64,000 nt of DNA from positions 1-64,000 of the forward strand of contig NZ_JACFXU010000013.1 of assembly GCF_014077625.1 (NCBI RefSeq), given 5' to 3'. Below, one piece after another: positions 39,711-48,639 of this stretch (within the stretch, counting starts at the first letter, position 1; the number at the start of each line of letters is the position of its first letter). This DNA comes from Sediminihaliea albiluteola (GTDB taxonomy: Bacteria > Pseudomonadota > Gammaproteobacteria > Pseudomonadales > Halieaceae). The notes under the pieces are model-generated. The model saw only the letters and a list, made by a program, of their open reading frames with translations. It was not told the origin of the DNA and did not search any database. The position numbers and the translations under genes were made by a program.

Positions 39711-40145
39711 ATGAGCATTATTCGCTCAATGGCCCTGGCCTCTCTGATTACGGTCTTGCCAGTAGCTGCCGATGAGTACATCGGGAACTACAGTGCCAAT
39801 AAATACAATGCGAATTCGACCTCCAACCCACATGGCGCGGGCAGTCCATACAATGCCAATAGCGTTAATAATCCGAATGGTACCTACGGCAACGCCTACA
39901 GCTTAAAATCGGCGACTAACCCCTATACGACGGATGCACCGAAGCTATACGACGGTGACGGCAATTATCGGGGCAAGCTGAGCAGCAATCCCTATGATGC
40001 GGACTCTGTGTCCAACCCCTACGGACGCTATGGTAGTCCTTATTCATCGGAGTCGATTAATAACCCCTATGGTGCGGGTAGCCCATACCGTAGCGATAGC
40101 CCTAACAATCCCTACGGCGAAGGCCTTGAAATAGTTGGAGAGTAA
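39711..40145 (+). CDS. Exported protein with NPYG/GSPY tandem repeats
   Basis: 144 aa. The signal peptide is MSIIRSMALASLITVLPVAA. The mature part consists of degenerate 15-17-residue repeats built on SxNNPYGxGSPYxxxS (for example SINNPYGAGSPYRSDSPNNP). It is rich in Asn, Tyr, Gly and Ser and nearly devoid of hydrophobic core residues. I know similar repeats only from uncharacterised exported proteins. The pattern suggests a low-complexity or beta-solenoid-like surface protein. Its place inside a defence island is odd. Confidence 0.65.
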   Translation: MSIIRSMALASLITVLPVAADEYIGNYSANKYNANSTSNPHGAGSPYNANSVNNPNGTYGNAYSLKSATNPYTTDAPKLYDGDGNYRGKLSSNPYDADSVSNPYGRYGSPYSSESINNPYGAGSPYRSDSPNNPYGEGLEIVGE

Positions 40146-40174
40146 GCCTTGATAATCCTAGGGAGGGGAGCCCA

Positions 40175-43100
40175 TTGAAGAGGTCAGAAAGTGATAGCGG
40201 GGCGTTGATATTCAGCCCGTCTGATCTTGTTCGCTATATTGATTCTCCTTTTGCCTCATGGATGACAAGAAACGCACTCGAATGCCCGGATAGCGGTATC
40301 GACAAGGACCCCGCAGACGCGTTGCTCTCGTATTTGGCAGAGAAGGGTATTGAGCACGAAAGTCAATTTTTGGAAACGCTGCGCGGCCGACATGGTTCTG
40401 TGGTCACAGTTTCTGATGATCTGGATGATACGAGTAAACTGTCCAAGACCCTGGAGGCCATGCAAAACGGCGCCGAAGTCATTTTCCAGGCCTGCCTGGA
40501 GAAGCTGCCGTTTCGGGGGTATGCCGATTTTCTGATCAAGGTGGATGTGCCGTCCGATCTTGGCGAGTATTCGTATGTCGCCTGGGATACCAAGCTCGCC
40601 CGGGAGGTGAAGCCCTATTTTGTCATTCAGCTGTGCTGCTACAGTGAAATGCTGGAGGCGATGCAGGGGGTGCGCCCGCAAAGCGCCACAGTGGTTTTAG
40701 GGTCCAGCGAAGAAGTACCTTTCGTTCTTCGAGACTACTTTGATTACTATTTAGCCAAGAAAGGCGAGTTTCTCGCTCAGCAAGAGAGCTTCGATGCTGA
40801 GCAAATGCCTGATCCGTTCTTATATGCGAGTCACGGGGAGTGGACTGGCTATGTAGAAGAGCGCCGCCAGGAGACTGACCACCTGTCGCGTGTTGCGAAT
40901 ATCACTCGACTTCAAATTCAAAGGCTCGGCTCTGCAGGTATAGAGACCTGCGCCGATCTCATGGCAACAAAGCTTGATCACATCCCACGTCTGCACGATG
41001 AAATATTCTCAAACCTGAAACAGCAGGCGGCTATCCAGGTCAGGTCTGCAGACATTGGGACAACGGCCTACGAAGTGCGGCCAAGAACGAGCGGCATACC
41101 CTCTGGACTGTCGTTAATGCCCCCTGCCAATGCAGCAGACCTCTTTTGGGATCTCGAGGGTTTTCCCCTTGAGGAAGGCGGTCTGGAATATTTATGGGGC
41201 TGTACCTATCTGGACGATCATGGCGGTAGGCAGTTTTGGGAGCGCTGGGCTCATGACCATGACCAGGAGCGTCAGGCATTTGTCGAGTTTATTCAATTTA
41301 GCTATCAGCGTTGGCGTGCCAATCCAGGCATGCATATTTACCATTATGGGCACTATGAGGTCAGTGTCTGCCAGCGGCTGATGGGACGGTATTCGGTCTG
41401 CGAGTTTGAAGTTGACCAATTGCTGAGACACGGGGTATTCGTCGACCTGTACAAGATCGTTCGAGAGGGGTTATTCGTGGGAGAGCCTGCTTACTCCATC
41501 AAGAATATAGAGCACCTCTACCGCGGTAAACGTGATACAGACGTCGCCTCGGGCGGTGAATCAGTCGTGGTATACGCAAAATGGCGGGAAGCGCCGGACG
41601 GGGAAGAGTGGTCAAGCTCTAAGAGTCTGAGCAGTATTCGGGATTACAATATCGACGACTGCGATTCCACGCTGGAGCTGGCACAGTGGCTCCGAGGTGT
41701 ACAGGCAGAATCCGGCATTGTGTATGAAGCGATGGGCGAACCGACTGACGACGTGGAGAAACGTGAGCCCGACGAGCTCGATGTCCTTCAGGAAAATCTG
41801 CTGGCGTTGGCTGACTCTACGTCAGAGAGTGAAGAGAACCGGTTTCTTGCCAGGCACCTAGCCCACCTCGTTCTATTCTATCGCCGTGAGCATAAACCAA
41901 CCTGGTGGCGGTTCTTTGAACGTGCAGCCATGTCATTCACCGAGCTCTACGATGACCCGGATTGCTTGGCTGGATGCAAGCGTACTGACCGTGTGCCGTT
42001 TAAAAAGACGCCGCGAGCACGCAAACTGGTGTATGAATATACCTACGATACTAACCAGGAGTTCAGGAATCGACGGTTTAGTGACGTCTATGTGCTTGGC
42101 TTAGAGCCAGAGAACGCCACGGTAGAGGCTATCGATACTGAATCAGGGACGTTTCTATTATCAAAAATGGCCGAGCCGGCCGAAACGATCGATATCATCG
42201 CCAACGAATGGGTCAATCCCAAGCCGATTGTAGAGTCACTTGTCGCGATCGGGCAGAAGTTCCTCGAAACCCGAGAACTCAACAAGCCGCTGCACGACTT
42301 TCTGATGCGGAAACCGCCAGATGTGGATAGGGATCTGCTCTTCGCGATTGATCAGGCCGATGGGGATGACAAAATAGGGAAAATATCCGAAGTCGTCACT
42401 GCACTGAATAATTCCCTTATTACAATTCAGGGGCCCCCGGGCACAGGGAAGACCTACACAGCATCGCGGGTGATTTTGGGCTTGCTGAGGTTAGGCAAGA
42501 GTGTCGGTGTGTGTTCTAACGGCCATAAAGCTATCGACAACCTTCTCATTGGTATCCATGAATTGTGTAAAGAGGAGGGCGAAAGCTTTCCAATTTCCAA
42601 GGTTAAACGTGAGGATGATGCGCTTTTTGAGCAATATCCGTTCTATCAGATTCGATCGACGGGTGATATAGGTGAGGGCATTCAAGCCGGTGGTTGTGTG
42701 GTCGGTGCCTCGGCGTGGGGATTTTCACGCCCAGAGGCTTGTGTCGACTATCTTTTCATAGACGAGGCGGGGCAAGTGTCAATCGCGAATCTTGCTGCAA
42801 TGAGCCCTCAGGCTGAAAATATTGTGTGCCTCGGGGATCAAATGCAGCTCCCCCAGCCGGTTCAGGGCTCGCACCCTGAGGATAGCAGTTTATCAATCCT
42901 GGATTACTTTTTGCTGGACCAGTCCACCGTGCCACCGGATATGGGTATTTTCCTGAATAGAACGTACCGGATGCATAAAAACGTCAATCGCTTTATTAGT
43001 GAGGCCATCTACGGTGGCCGTTTAGGCAATGATCCAGCCTGTAATCACTATGAAATTCATCTGGCGAAAGATGCACAAGAAAAGATTTTAGCCAGCAATG

Positions 43101-43600
43101 GCATTCGTTACATCGAGGTTTCCCACAGTGGCAATAAGCAAGCGAGCCTGGAAGAGGTAGAGCGTATTGCCAGTCTCATCAAGTCACTAGAAGGGAGCAC
43201 CTGGACTGACAAGAAAGGGATAGATCATCCCGTTAAGCCTAAAGATATACTCGTCGTCGCGCCCTTCAATTATCAGGTCAATGAACTCAAGAAGAGGGTT
43301 GGTGACTCGGCTAGGGTAGGGACTGTTGATCTCTTTCAGGGCCAGGAGGCCGCGATTGTAATAGTGTCGATGACGGCGAGTATAGCTGCTGATTCCCCTA
43401 GGGGACTGGAGTTTCTCTTGAGCAAAAATCGTATCAACGTAGCCATTTCAAGGGCACAGGCTCTAGCGGTTGTAGTTGCTAGTGACACTCTTCTACACGG
43501 TTCGCCTGGGAAGTTGAAAGATTTGCGTCTTTACAATTTGTTTCACAAACTGAAAATATTTTGTGGCGAAATTTTGCCGGTATATAACCATGCGTTGTGA
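40175..43600 (+). CDS. TM0106-family RecB-like nuclease fused to SF1 helicase (Dna2-like)
   Basis: 1141 aa. The N-terminal RecB/Cas4-like nuclease has RGYADFLIKV (Asp118), AWDTKL (Asp138, Lys140) and IQLCCYSEML (Gln...Tyr). An RNase H-like or helical middle has LFWDLEGFPLEEGGLEYLWG. The C-terminal SF1 helicase has IQGPPGTGKTYTAS (Lys759), FIDEAGQVS, LGDQMQLPQPVQGSHP, DLFQGQEAAIVIVSM and NRINVAISRA. The start is TTG with GGAGGGGAG upstream. The last about 12 residues (CGEILPVYNHAL) do not fit a helicase end and resemble the Lon C-terminal motif found in the next frame, so the natural 3' end was replaced by recombination. Probably a DNA-processing defence component. Confidence 0.87.
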   Translation: MKRSESDSGALIFSPSDLVRYIDSPFASWMTRNALECPDSGIDKDPADALLSYLAEKGIEHESQFLETLRGRHGSVVTVSDDLDDTSKLSKTLEAMQNGAEVIFQACLEKLPFRGYADFLIKVDVPSDLGEYSYVAWDTKLAREVKPYFVIQLCCYSEMLEAMQGVRPQSATVVLGSSEEVPFVLRDYFDYYLAKKGEFLAQQESFDAEQMPDPFLYASHGEWTGYVEERRQETDHLSRVANITRLQIQRLGSAGIETCADLMATKLDHIPRLHDEIFSNLKQQAAIQVRSADIGTTAYEVRPRTSGIPSGLSLMPPANAADLFWDLEGFPLEEGGLEYLWGCTYLDDHGGRQFWERWAHDHDQERQAFVEFIQFSYQRWRANPGMHIYHYGHYEVSVCQRLMGRYSVCEFEVDQLLRHGVFVDLYKIVREGLFVGEPAYSIKNIEHLYRGKRDTDVASGGESVVVYAKWREAPDGEEWSSSKSLSSIRDYNIDDCDSTLELAQWLRGVQAESGIVYEAMGEPTDDVEKREPDELDVLQENLLALADSTSESEENRFLARHLAHLVLFYRREHKPTWWRFFERAAMSFTELYDDPDCLAGCKRTDRVPFKKTPRARKLVYEYTYDTNQEFRNRRFSDVYVLGLEPENATVEAIDTESGTFLLSKMAEPAETIDIIANEWVNPKPIVESLVAIGQKFLETRELNKPLHDFLMRKPPDVDRDLLFAIDQADGDDKIGKISEVVTALNNSLITIQGPPGTGKTYTASRVILGLLRLGKSVGVCSNGHKAIDNLLIGIHELCKEEGESFPISKVKREDDALFEQYPFYQIRSTGDIGEGIQAGGCVVGASAWGFSRPEACVDYLFIDEAGQVSIANLAAMSPQAENIVCLGDQMQLPQPVQGSHPEDSSLSILDYFLLDQSTVPPDMGIFLNRTYRMHKNVNRFISEAIYGGRLGNDPACNHYEIHLAKDAQEKILASNGIRYIEVSHSGNKQASLEEVERIASLIKSLEGSTWTDKKGIDHPVKPKDILVVAPFNYQVNELKKRVGDSARVGTVDLFQGQEAAIVIVSMTASIAADSPRGLEFLLSKNRINVAISRAQALAVVVASDTLLHGSPGKLKDLRLYNLFHKLKIFCGEILPVYNHAL

Positions 43601-43781
43601 AAACGGTGCTAAGTCCGTTGTTGTGCCAATGGGAAATTTGGCTGAACTTACTAATATCCCCGCCACGGTATTGGGTAGTATAGATGTTTCATTTTATCAA
43701 AATAACCAAATATCCGATCCAACGGGTGCCAGCTCTATCATAGACTATTTTCATGGGGTTATAGGTCAGCTCGAACAATAA
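43563..43781 (+). pseudogene. C-terminal remnant of a Lon-type (S16, BrxL-like) protease
   Basis: The frame reads RCENGAKSVVVPMGNLAELT then NIPATVLGSIDVSFYQ. In Lon-type proteases, including BrxL of BREX, the segment after the catalytic Ser has G..LPV....A...GAK.V..P..N....IP......V..FY.D, which is what is seen. The GEILPVYN part immediately upstream is in the neighbouring frame (as the end of the TM0106-type gene), so at least one indel has occurred. The AAA+ part and catalytic Ser are missing. The nominal GTG start at 43563 is probably not used. Confidence 0.6.
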
Positions 43782-43810
43782 GAATAATCAAATACTAAAG
43801 GCAGTTACTG

Positions 43811-46483
43811 ATGCAAGAAATAGGCTTTACCTCGTTAGCGAAAGAAACACTATCTACCTTTGATGAGATTGCCAATGTGGCGAGCGATAAGCTCGGTAAT
43901 AATGAGCGGCCGGGTAACGATAGTTTTGCCAGTGGCAATACCCTCACTGGAGGGGCGGCCTATCAAAATCTTGCCGGTATCCAACAAGAACAGCGCGAGG
44001 CTATGCAGAAGTTGTGTGCAGAGCCTGCCATAGTTCGTTTGGTTTTAGAAGGTGACGATGAAAGCCAGCGAGTAATTTATATAGCCCGCGCTAGTAATTT
44101 GCTATTGCCATCAAAAACAGAGTTTGCAAGCTACCGATCACCTTTAGGGCGTTTTGCTGAAATTCCCCCGGGAGATGAAGCTAGTATCGTTATAGGTGGT
44201 AAGGAATGCCGTTATTGGGTCATCGAAAAGACCAGCTACCAGCCAGAACACAATGCCGATGGCTGGGATTCAAGGCAAACACAATATCGACACTATAACA
44301 ACGGCAGTTACTCCATTGAGTCCCTGCGCGCGCTTTTACAAGCAGAGCGATTAGACAGTGCAGATGAACTGGATCGTTTGTTGGAACAGGCTGAGGTTCA
44401 AGGTGGCGTAGTAGCTGGTATAAGCCATCAGGTTCGCACCGCCATGGGTTTACGCGACCAACCGGTTCTCGATCAGTTCCAGGGGGAGATTTTTCGCCTG
44501 CCGCTGAAAAGTCGCCTGATGATTCTGGGGCCCCCCGGTACAGGGAAAACTACTACGCTAATTAAACGCCTTGGGCAAAAATTGGATCTCGAAAGTCTTG
44601 ATGCTGATGAACGCCGGATTGCAGAATCCGCGAGCCATCAACGCCCCCACCAAAGTAGTTGGCTTATGTTCACGCCATCGGAGTTACTAAAACAGTATTT
44701 GAAGGAAGCTTTTAATCGCGAACAAGTGCCAGCATCGGATGCGCATATTCGCACATGGGTTAGCTTACGCAATGATATTGCTCGCAATACTCTCGGTATT
44801 TTACGTAGTGCAAATGGTGGCCGATTTACGTTGAAAAATGATCTTTTACCTGTAAAGGCCGAAGTAGTAAGTGATGCCAGTGTTTGGTATGACGCATTCC
44901 AAGAGCATCACGAAATGCGCCTACGCCAGCAACTTTTGGATGGTTTGGCGATTGTGCAAGCTGCCGACCCTGAAGGTGAACAAAAGGTATTGCAGCAGCT
45001 AGAAACACTTGCTGTTACTCTGAAAAATCGACCGCTGATCGAGATATATCGATCATTGGAGAGCGAAGAAGATTCCTTAAAGCAGGCCCTGAAGAACTCA
45101 AGGGCCATCGCCGATGAGATGCTCAAAAAAGAACGCAACCGCCTATACAACAAAGACAATGACGTATTTCATCGCTTAGCTCAATATTTGAAAACTTTGC
45201 AGCAGGATAATGAACAGGACGATGAAGATGTTTTTGATGACGATGATCAGGAAGAAACAGCTGCGCCGACACATAATGCTATACAGGTAGCGGTAAAATC
45301 TTACCTTTCGGCGCTGAAGGCACTTGCCAGAAACAAATATCTCAAACGCAGCATGCCAAAGGGATCTCGATCTGGTTTGGTTGTCCAGTTTCTAGGTGAT
45401 GCTATCCCTAGTATCGAAGTACTGGTTGAAATTGGTCGTCACATCAGTTTCCAGAATGGCTTACGGCGTTTCATCAATAGCCACAAACGCTATGTAACCG
45501 ATATACCTACCAGTTATCCACGCTTTCGCAAAGATAAAGCTGCACGAGCAGATTTCTATACCAGTGATGTAATCAGTGCCAATCAGCTTGCTGGCATTGA
45601 GCTTGATGCCATCATCCTCCTAATGCTGAAGAATGCCAGGCAATTGCTGGAACAAAGTTTCATTTCAAGGGCAATCGACGAACCAAGGTTCAGTTATCTG
45701 TATAACATCACCGAGATGTTTCGCAACCAGATTATGGTAGATGAAGCGACCGACTTTTCTATGCTGGAATTAGCCTGTATGGAGAGCCTGGCAGCCCCAT
45801 CCACTCAATCATTTTTCGCCTGTGGTGACTTTAACCAGCGTATTACTACTACCGGCATTCGTACTCTCAAGCAATTAAACTGGTTGTCGCCTTCACTTTC
45901 GATCAGGTCGGTGCAGCTGGTTTATCGACAAAGCCGTAAGTTGAATGCATTTGCTGGAGAGCTTCTTCGACTCCAATGCGGTGATCTCAGTGCTCTTGGG
46001 CAGGTACCGGAGGAGAGCAACCATGAAGGCGTGAGTCCGGTGTTGTGTGAAGGTGCAACCGGAGATGAAGCTATGTGCTGGATAGCTGACCGTATCAAGG
46101 AGGTAGAAAAGGAAGTGCAGCAACTACCGACCATCGCGGTTTTGGTGAACTCCGAACTTGAGGTAAAGACAACTGCTGAACGACTTTCCCACTATTTGGA
46201 GGAGGTGAATCTAAGTGCCGTTGCTTGCGAAGAGGGTAAAGCGCTGGGTGAAGGTACCGATGTGCGGGTATTTGATATTCAGCATATTAAGGGCCTTGAA
46301 TTTGAAGCGGTGTTTTTTGTAGGTATCGACGAGTTGGCAATGCAAAAGCCCGAACTATTTGATCGTTTCCTGTATGTAGGTGCCACGCGGGCCGCTACCT
46401 ATTTGGGCTTGGTGTGCAATGAAGTGCTACCAGAACGGCTGGAGCCACTACGGTCCACTTTTGCTAAACAATGGGCCGTCTAG
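43811..46483 (+). CDS. UvrD/Rep-like SF1 helicase, ATP-binding-domain protein
   Basis: 890 aa. Residues 1-230 are a family-specific N-terminal region (ARASNLLLPSKTEFASYRSP, VIGGKECRYWVIEKTSYQPE). Walker A is MILGPPGTGKTTTLIKRLG (Gly240-Lys246). A long helical insertion (about 380-500) contains a highly acidic patch (EQDDEDVFDDDDQEE). Motif II is IMVDEATDFSMLEL, followed by VYRQSRKLNAFAGELL, then FDIQHIKGLEFEAVFFVGID and RFLYVGATRA. It resembles helicases that accompany Lon-like proteases in defence loci, consistent with the Lon remnant 30 bp upstream. It is intact, but its partner gene is lost. Confidence 0.85.
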   Translation: MQEIGFTSLAKETLSTFDEIANVASDKLGNNERPGNDSFASGNTLTGGAAYQNLAGIQQEQREAMQKLCAEPAIVRLVLEGDDESQRVIYIARASNLLLPSKTEFASYRSPLGRFAEIPPGDEASIVIGGKECRYWVIEKTSYQPEHNADGWDSRQTQYRHYNNGSYSIESLRALLQAERLDSADELDRLLEQAEVQGGVVAGISHQVRTAMGLRDQPVLDQFQGEIFRLPLKSRLMILGPPGTGKTTTLIKRLGQKLDLESLDADERRIAESASHQRPHQSSWLMFTPSELLKQYLKEAFNREQVPASDAHIRTWVSLRNDIARNTLGILRSANGGRFTLKNDLLPVKAEVVSDASVWYDAFQEHHEMRLRQQLLDGLAIVQAADPEGEQKVLQQLETLAVTLKNRPLIEIYRSLESEEDSLKQALKNSRAIADEMLKKERNRLYNKDNDVFHRLAQYLKTLQQDNEQDDEDVFDDDDQEETAAPTHNAIQVAVKSYLSALKALARNKYLKRSMPKGSRSGLVVQFLGDAIPSIEVLVEIGRHISFQNGLRRFINSHKRYVTDIPTSYPRFRKDKAARADFYTSDVISANQLAGIELDAIILLMLKNARQLLEQSFISRAIDEPRFSYLYNITEMFRNQIMVDEATDFSMLELACMESLAAPSTQSFFACGDFNQRITTTGIRTLKQLNWLSPSLSIRSVQLVYRQSRKLNAFAGELLRLQCGDLSALGQVPEESNHEGVSPVLCEGATGDEAMCWIADRIKEVEKEVQQLPTIAVLVNSELEVKTTAERLSHYLEEVNLSAVACEEGKALGEGTDVRVFDIQHIKGLEFEAVFFVGIDELAMQKPELFDRFLYVGATRAATYLGLVCNEVLPERLEPLRSTFAKQWAV

Positions 46484-46524
46484 CGTATGCCCTACCGAGG
46501 GCTAAGGCCCTGACTGTTTGGTAA

Positions 46525-46632
46525 CTCTTTATAGAGGGATCACCCAATAAGCTGAGTGATATACGTTTATACAACCTGTTTTATACATTAAGAGACTATG
46601 GGTTTTCTCAAGGAGAGAGTAATCAATGTTGA
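46525..46632 (+). pseudogene. 3' end remnant of a second TM0106-type helicase gene
   Basis: After an in-frame stop the frame reads LFIEGSPNKLSDIRLYNLFY then TLRDYGFSQGESNQC and TGA. This matches the C-terminus of the gene at 40175-43600 (LLHGSPGKLKDLRLYNLFHK) at most positions. It is therefore the original or a sister 3' end of that gene, now separated by the Lon remnant and UvrD helicase. The HNH gene ATG lies inside it, with AAGGAG upstream. Confidence 0.7.
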
Positions 46633-47495
46633 ACTCAGCAGAAATTACACAAAGTCTGGATCGACTGGGATTTTATGTAAAAGCGGCAAGCGAAAAAATC
46701 CACTCGGTACATAGAGATGACATTGAATATTTATTCTATATTAAGAGACCAGAAGTTAATTCGAAATCTGGTGTTGTCAAAAAGGCACCGTTGGTCGTGC
46801 ACCCCGATTATCTGGAACGAATTCATGCCGCCAAAGGGTACCTATACGGAATTGATCCGGTTACAGAGGATTTTTTTCATAGCAGCAATTTGAAGGGCTT
46901 TCCTACTCGAATCCGAACTGGGAAAAAGCCGATCCAGTATGGCATAGCTGTCAATATAGAGGACGAAGAGGCACTGTCCCGATTCGTTGAATGGCTGGGC
47001 AGTCCTAGTGACCAGGTGATGCCGGTCGCATCTGCCTTGGATGATATTGCCAATGCAGAGGCTGAGTTTGAAACTGCCAGCGACACGGAGAAAGAATCGA
47101 TTGTTAAGTCGCGATTAGGCCAGGGAAAGTTTCGCGACAACCTTCTAAATTATTGGTCCGAATGTGCGGTTTCAGGGGTTACTTTGCCCGCATTCCTGCG
47201 CGCGTCCCACATCAAGCCGTGGCGCGACTGCACTAACGCCGAACGGCTCGACACGTACAATGGCCTTCTTCTCAATACGACTTTAGACGCGGCTTTTGAT
47301 AGGGGGTTCATCAGCTTTGCAGATGATGGTCGAATTTTGATCAGTGCCACATTGAAAGATCATGCCGCTGAGCTCTCAATTTCAGAGCAGATGTCATTGA
47401 AGTCAGTAAATGAGCTCCACCGGAAGTATCTGGACTGGCATAGAAGGCATGTTTTTGACTCGGAAAACTACCAAGCGGCGAGTGAAGCTGAATAG
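46626..47495 (+). CDS. HNH endonuclease (HNH_2 type)
   Basis: 289 aa. The C-terminal HNH nuclease has KFRDNLLNYWSECAVSGVTL, then LRASHIKPWRDCTNAERLDT (His195 region), YNGLLLNTTLDAAFDRGFIS and FADDGRILIS. This wording is typical of the HNH_2 group in restriction loci. The N-terminal half (residues 1-150: VHRDDIEYLFYIKRPEVNSK, YLYGIDPVTEDFF) is likely a DNA-reading domain that I do not recognise. ATG 46626 has AAGGAG 10 bp upstream. One base separates its stop from the next gene start, so the two are probably one operon. Confidence 0.87.
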   Translation: MLNSAEITQSLDRLGFYVKAASEKIHSVHRDDIEYLFYIKRPEVNSKSGVVKKAPLVVHPDYLERIHAAKGYLYGIDPVTEDFFHSSNLKGFPTRIRTGKKPIQYGIAVNIEDEEALSRFVEWLGSPSDQVMPVASALDDIANAEAEFETASDTEKESIVKSRLGQGKFRDNLLNYWSECAVSGVTLPAFLRASHIKPWRDCTNAERLDTYNGLLLNTTLDAAFDRGFISFADDGRILISATLKDHAAELSISEQMSLKSVNELHRKYLDWHRRHVFDSENYQAASEAE

Positions 47496-47496
47496 G

Positions 47497-48570
47497 ATGC
47501 TGGACACGGGCAGGATTGAAAATAATGAGGTTAGGCGCTCGCAGCGCGTACTCGCGATGGTCCATGAATTGCACAAGCAAGGTTATCAGCGGCTTGCCAT
47601 TTTCTCTGGAATGGCTCCGAGTGGGGCATATTGGCGTTGCCAAGTTCTTCCATACGATTCTATTTTCAGATCTCCGGACAATGTTTTGAAGGTGTACGCT
47701 TCCGATGGAGTAGAAGTTGCCGAATACAGCTCCGGGGAGTCAAACAATTATTTCGGCTGGACGGATGCAAAGTCAGATACTGCTCGGCAGCTTGCAGGCA
47801 AGTTCGTAGAAAGATTCCCCAGATTATCCACTGCGGGTTTAGGGGAATGTTTCCCTTACTCCGGTTGGTTTAACCTCATGCTCGGGCGCAGTGAGCGGGG
47901 CGATCTGCCAGTTATGTTTTCTGATGACGGCCTAGATGGCACTGATTGTCGGGGTTCCGAGACTGGATTGCCCATTTCGCTTCCACCCCATCATACGTCG
48001 AGAATCCAAAATGGCATCTTGCTTTCGAGGCAATCTATCTCGCGACAGTTTGTAGAAGAAAACGACTGGCACACTGCGTACCAGCCCCTAGTAGACAAGA
48101 TGGGACAGGATTTGCGGAAAGGTACGCCTGTCATTGCGCCACAGTATCCCTTGCCGCACGACGTAAATCGCGACAATAGCTATCACGATTTATTATTCCA
48201 AGTGGGGGCGTATTGGGAAGGGGCTATCTACTACCTGATTACCATACTGCGATACGATTCACCCGAACATTTTCTTTCTGATTACCTGACTGAAAACTTG
48301 TCGAAAGGCAAAGAATGGGATTTGTTCAAAATAATCTGGGATGATCGTGGGCAGCTCAGCCTGTTGTTGGCCTATTTTTGTCGCATTGTTCTACAGGAGA
48401 ATTATCTGCCTGGCCAGGATCATATGGGAGTTGCTAGAAAAGAGCAGGTCGCTAGGTGGTTACAGGATTTCGAGACATCACACGAAAGGCCGTTGTTGTA
48501 CCCAAACCCGTACTACGGTGGAGGAAACCCTCTGCACCTTGGGTGCGTTAATGCCAGGTTTTGTAATTAG
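47497..48570 (+). CDS. Hypothetical protein coupled to the HNH nuclease gene
   Basis: 357 aa from ATG 47497, one base after the HNH stop; this start avoids a long overlap. I recognise no domain. Visible features: an N-terminal helix then LAIFSGMAPSGAYWRCQVLP; a middle part with CFPYSGWFNLMLGRSERGDL and GLDGTDCRGSETGLPISLPP; a helical C-terminus with YHDLLFQVGAYWEGAIYYLI and VARKEQVARWLQDFE. No signal peptide or transmembrane segment is clear. Tight coupling suggests that it regulates or assists the HNH nuclease. Confidence 0.7.
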   Translation: MLDTGRIENNEVRRSQRVLAMVHELHKQGYQRLAIFSGMAPSGAYWRCQVLPYDSIFRSPDNVLKVYASDGVEVAEYSSGESNNYFGWTDAKSDTARQLAGKFVERFPRLSTAGLGECFPYSGWFNLMLGRSERGDLPVMFSDDGLDGTDCRGSETGLPISLPPHHTSRIQNGILLSRQSISRQFVEENDWHTAYQPLVDKMGQDLRKGTPVIAPQYPLPHDVNRDNSYHDLLFQVGAYWEGAIYYLITILRYDSPEHFLSDYLTENLSKGKEWDLFKIIWDDRGQLSLLLAYFCRIVLQENYLPGQDHMGVARKEQVARWLQDFETSHERPLLYPNPYYGGGNPLHLGCVNARFCN

Positions 48571-48639
48571 TAGCGAATGATGCCGTGCCGATACTTGGAA
48601 AATCAAAGATGGTTAAAGCAGCAGTGAGATAGAAGGTCA

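Noticed and set aside
40175-43600. Cas4 and CRISPR locus
   Set aside because: The N-terminal nuclease is RecB/Cas4-like, but it belongs to a TM0106-helicase fusion. No array of regularly spaced repeats and no cas1/cas2 were seen.
43563-46483. A complete BREX system
   Set aside because: Only a C-terminal Lon/BrxL-like remnant is seen. No PglX, PglZ, BrxC or BrxA/B is recognisable anywhere in the window.
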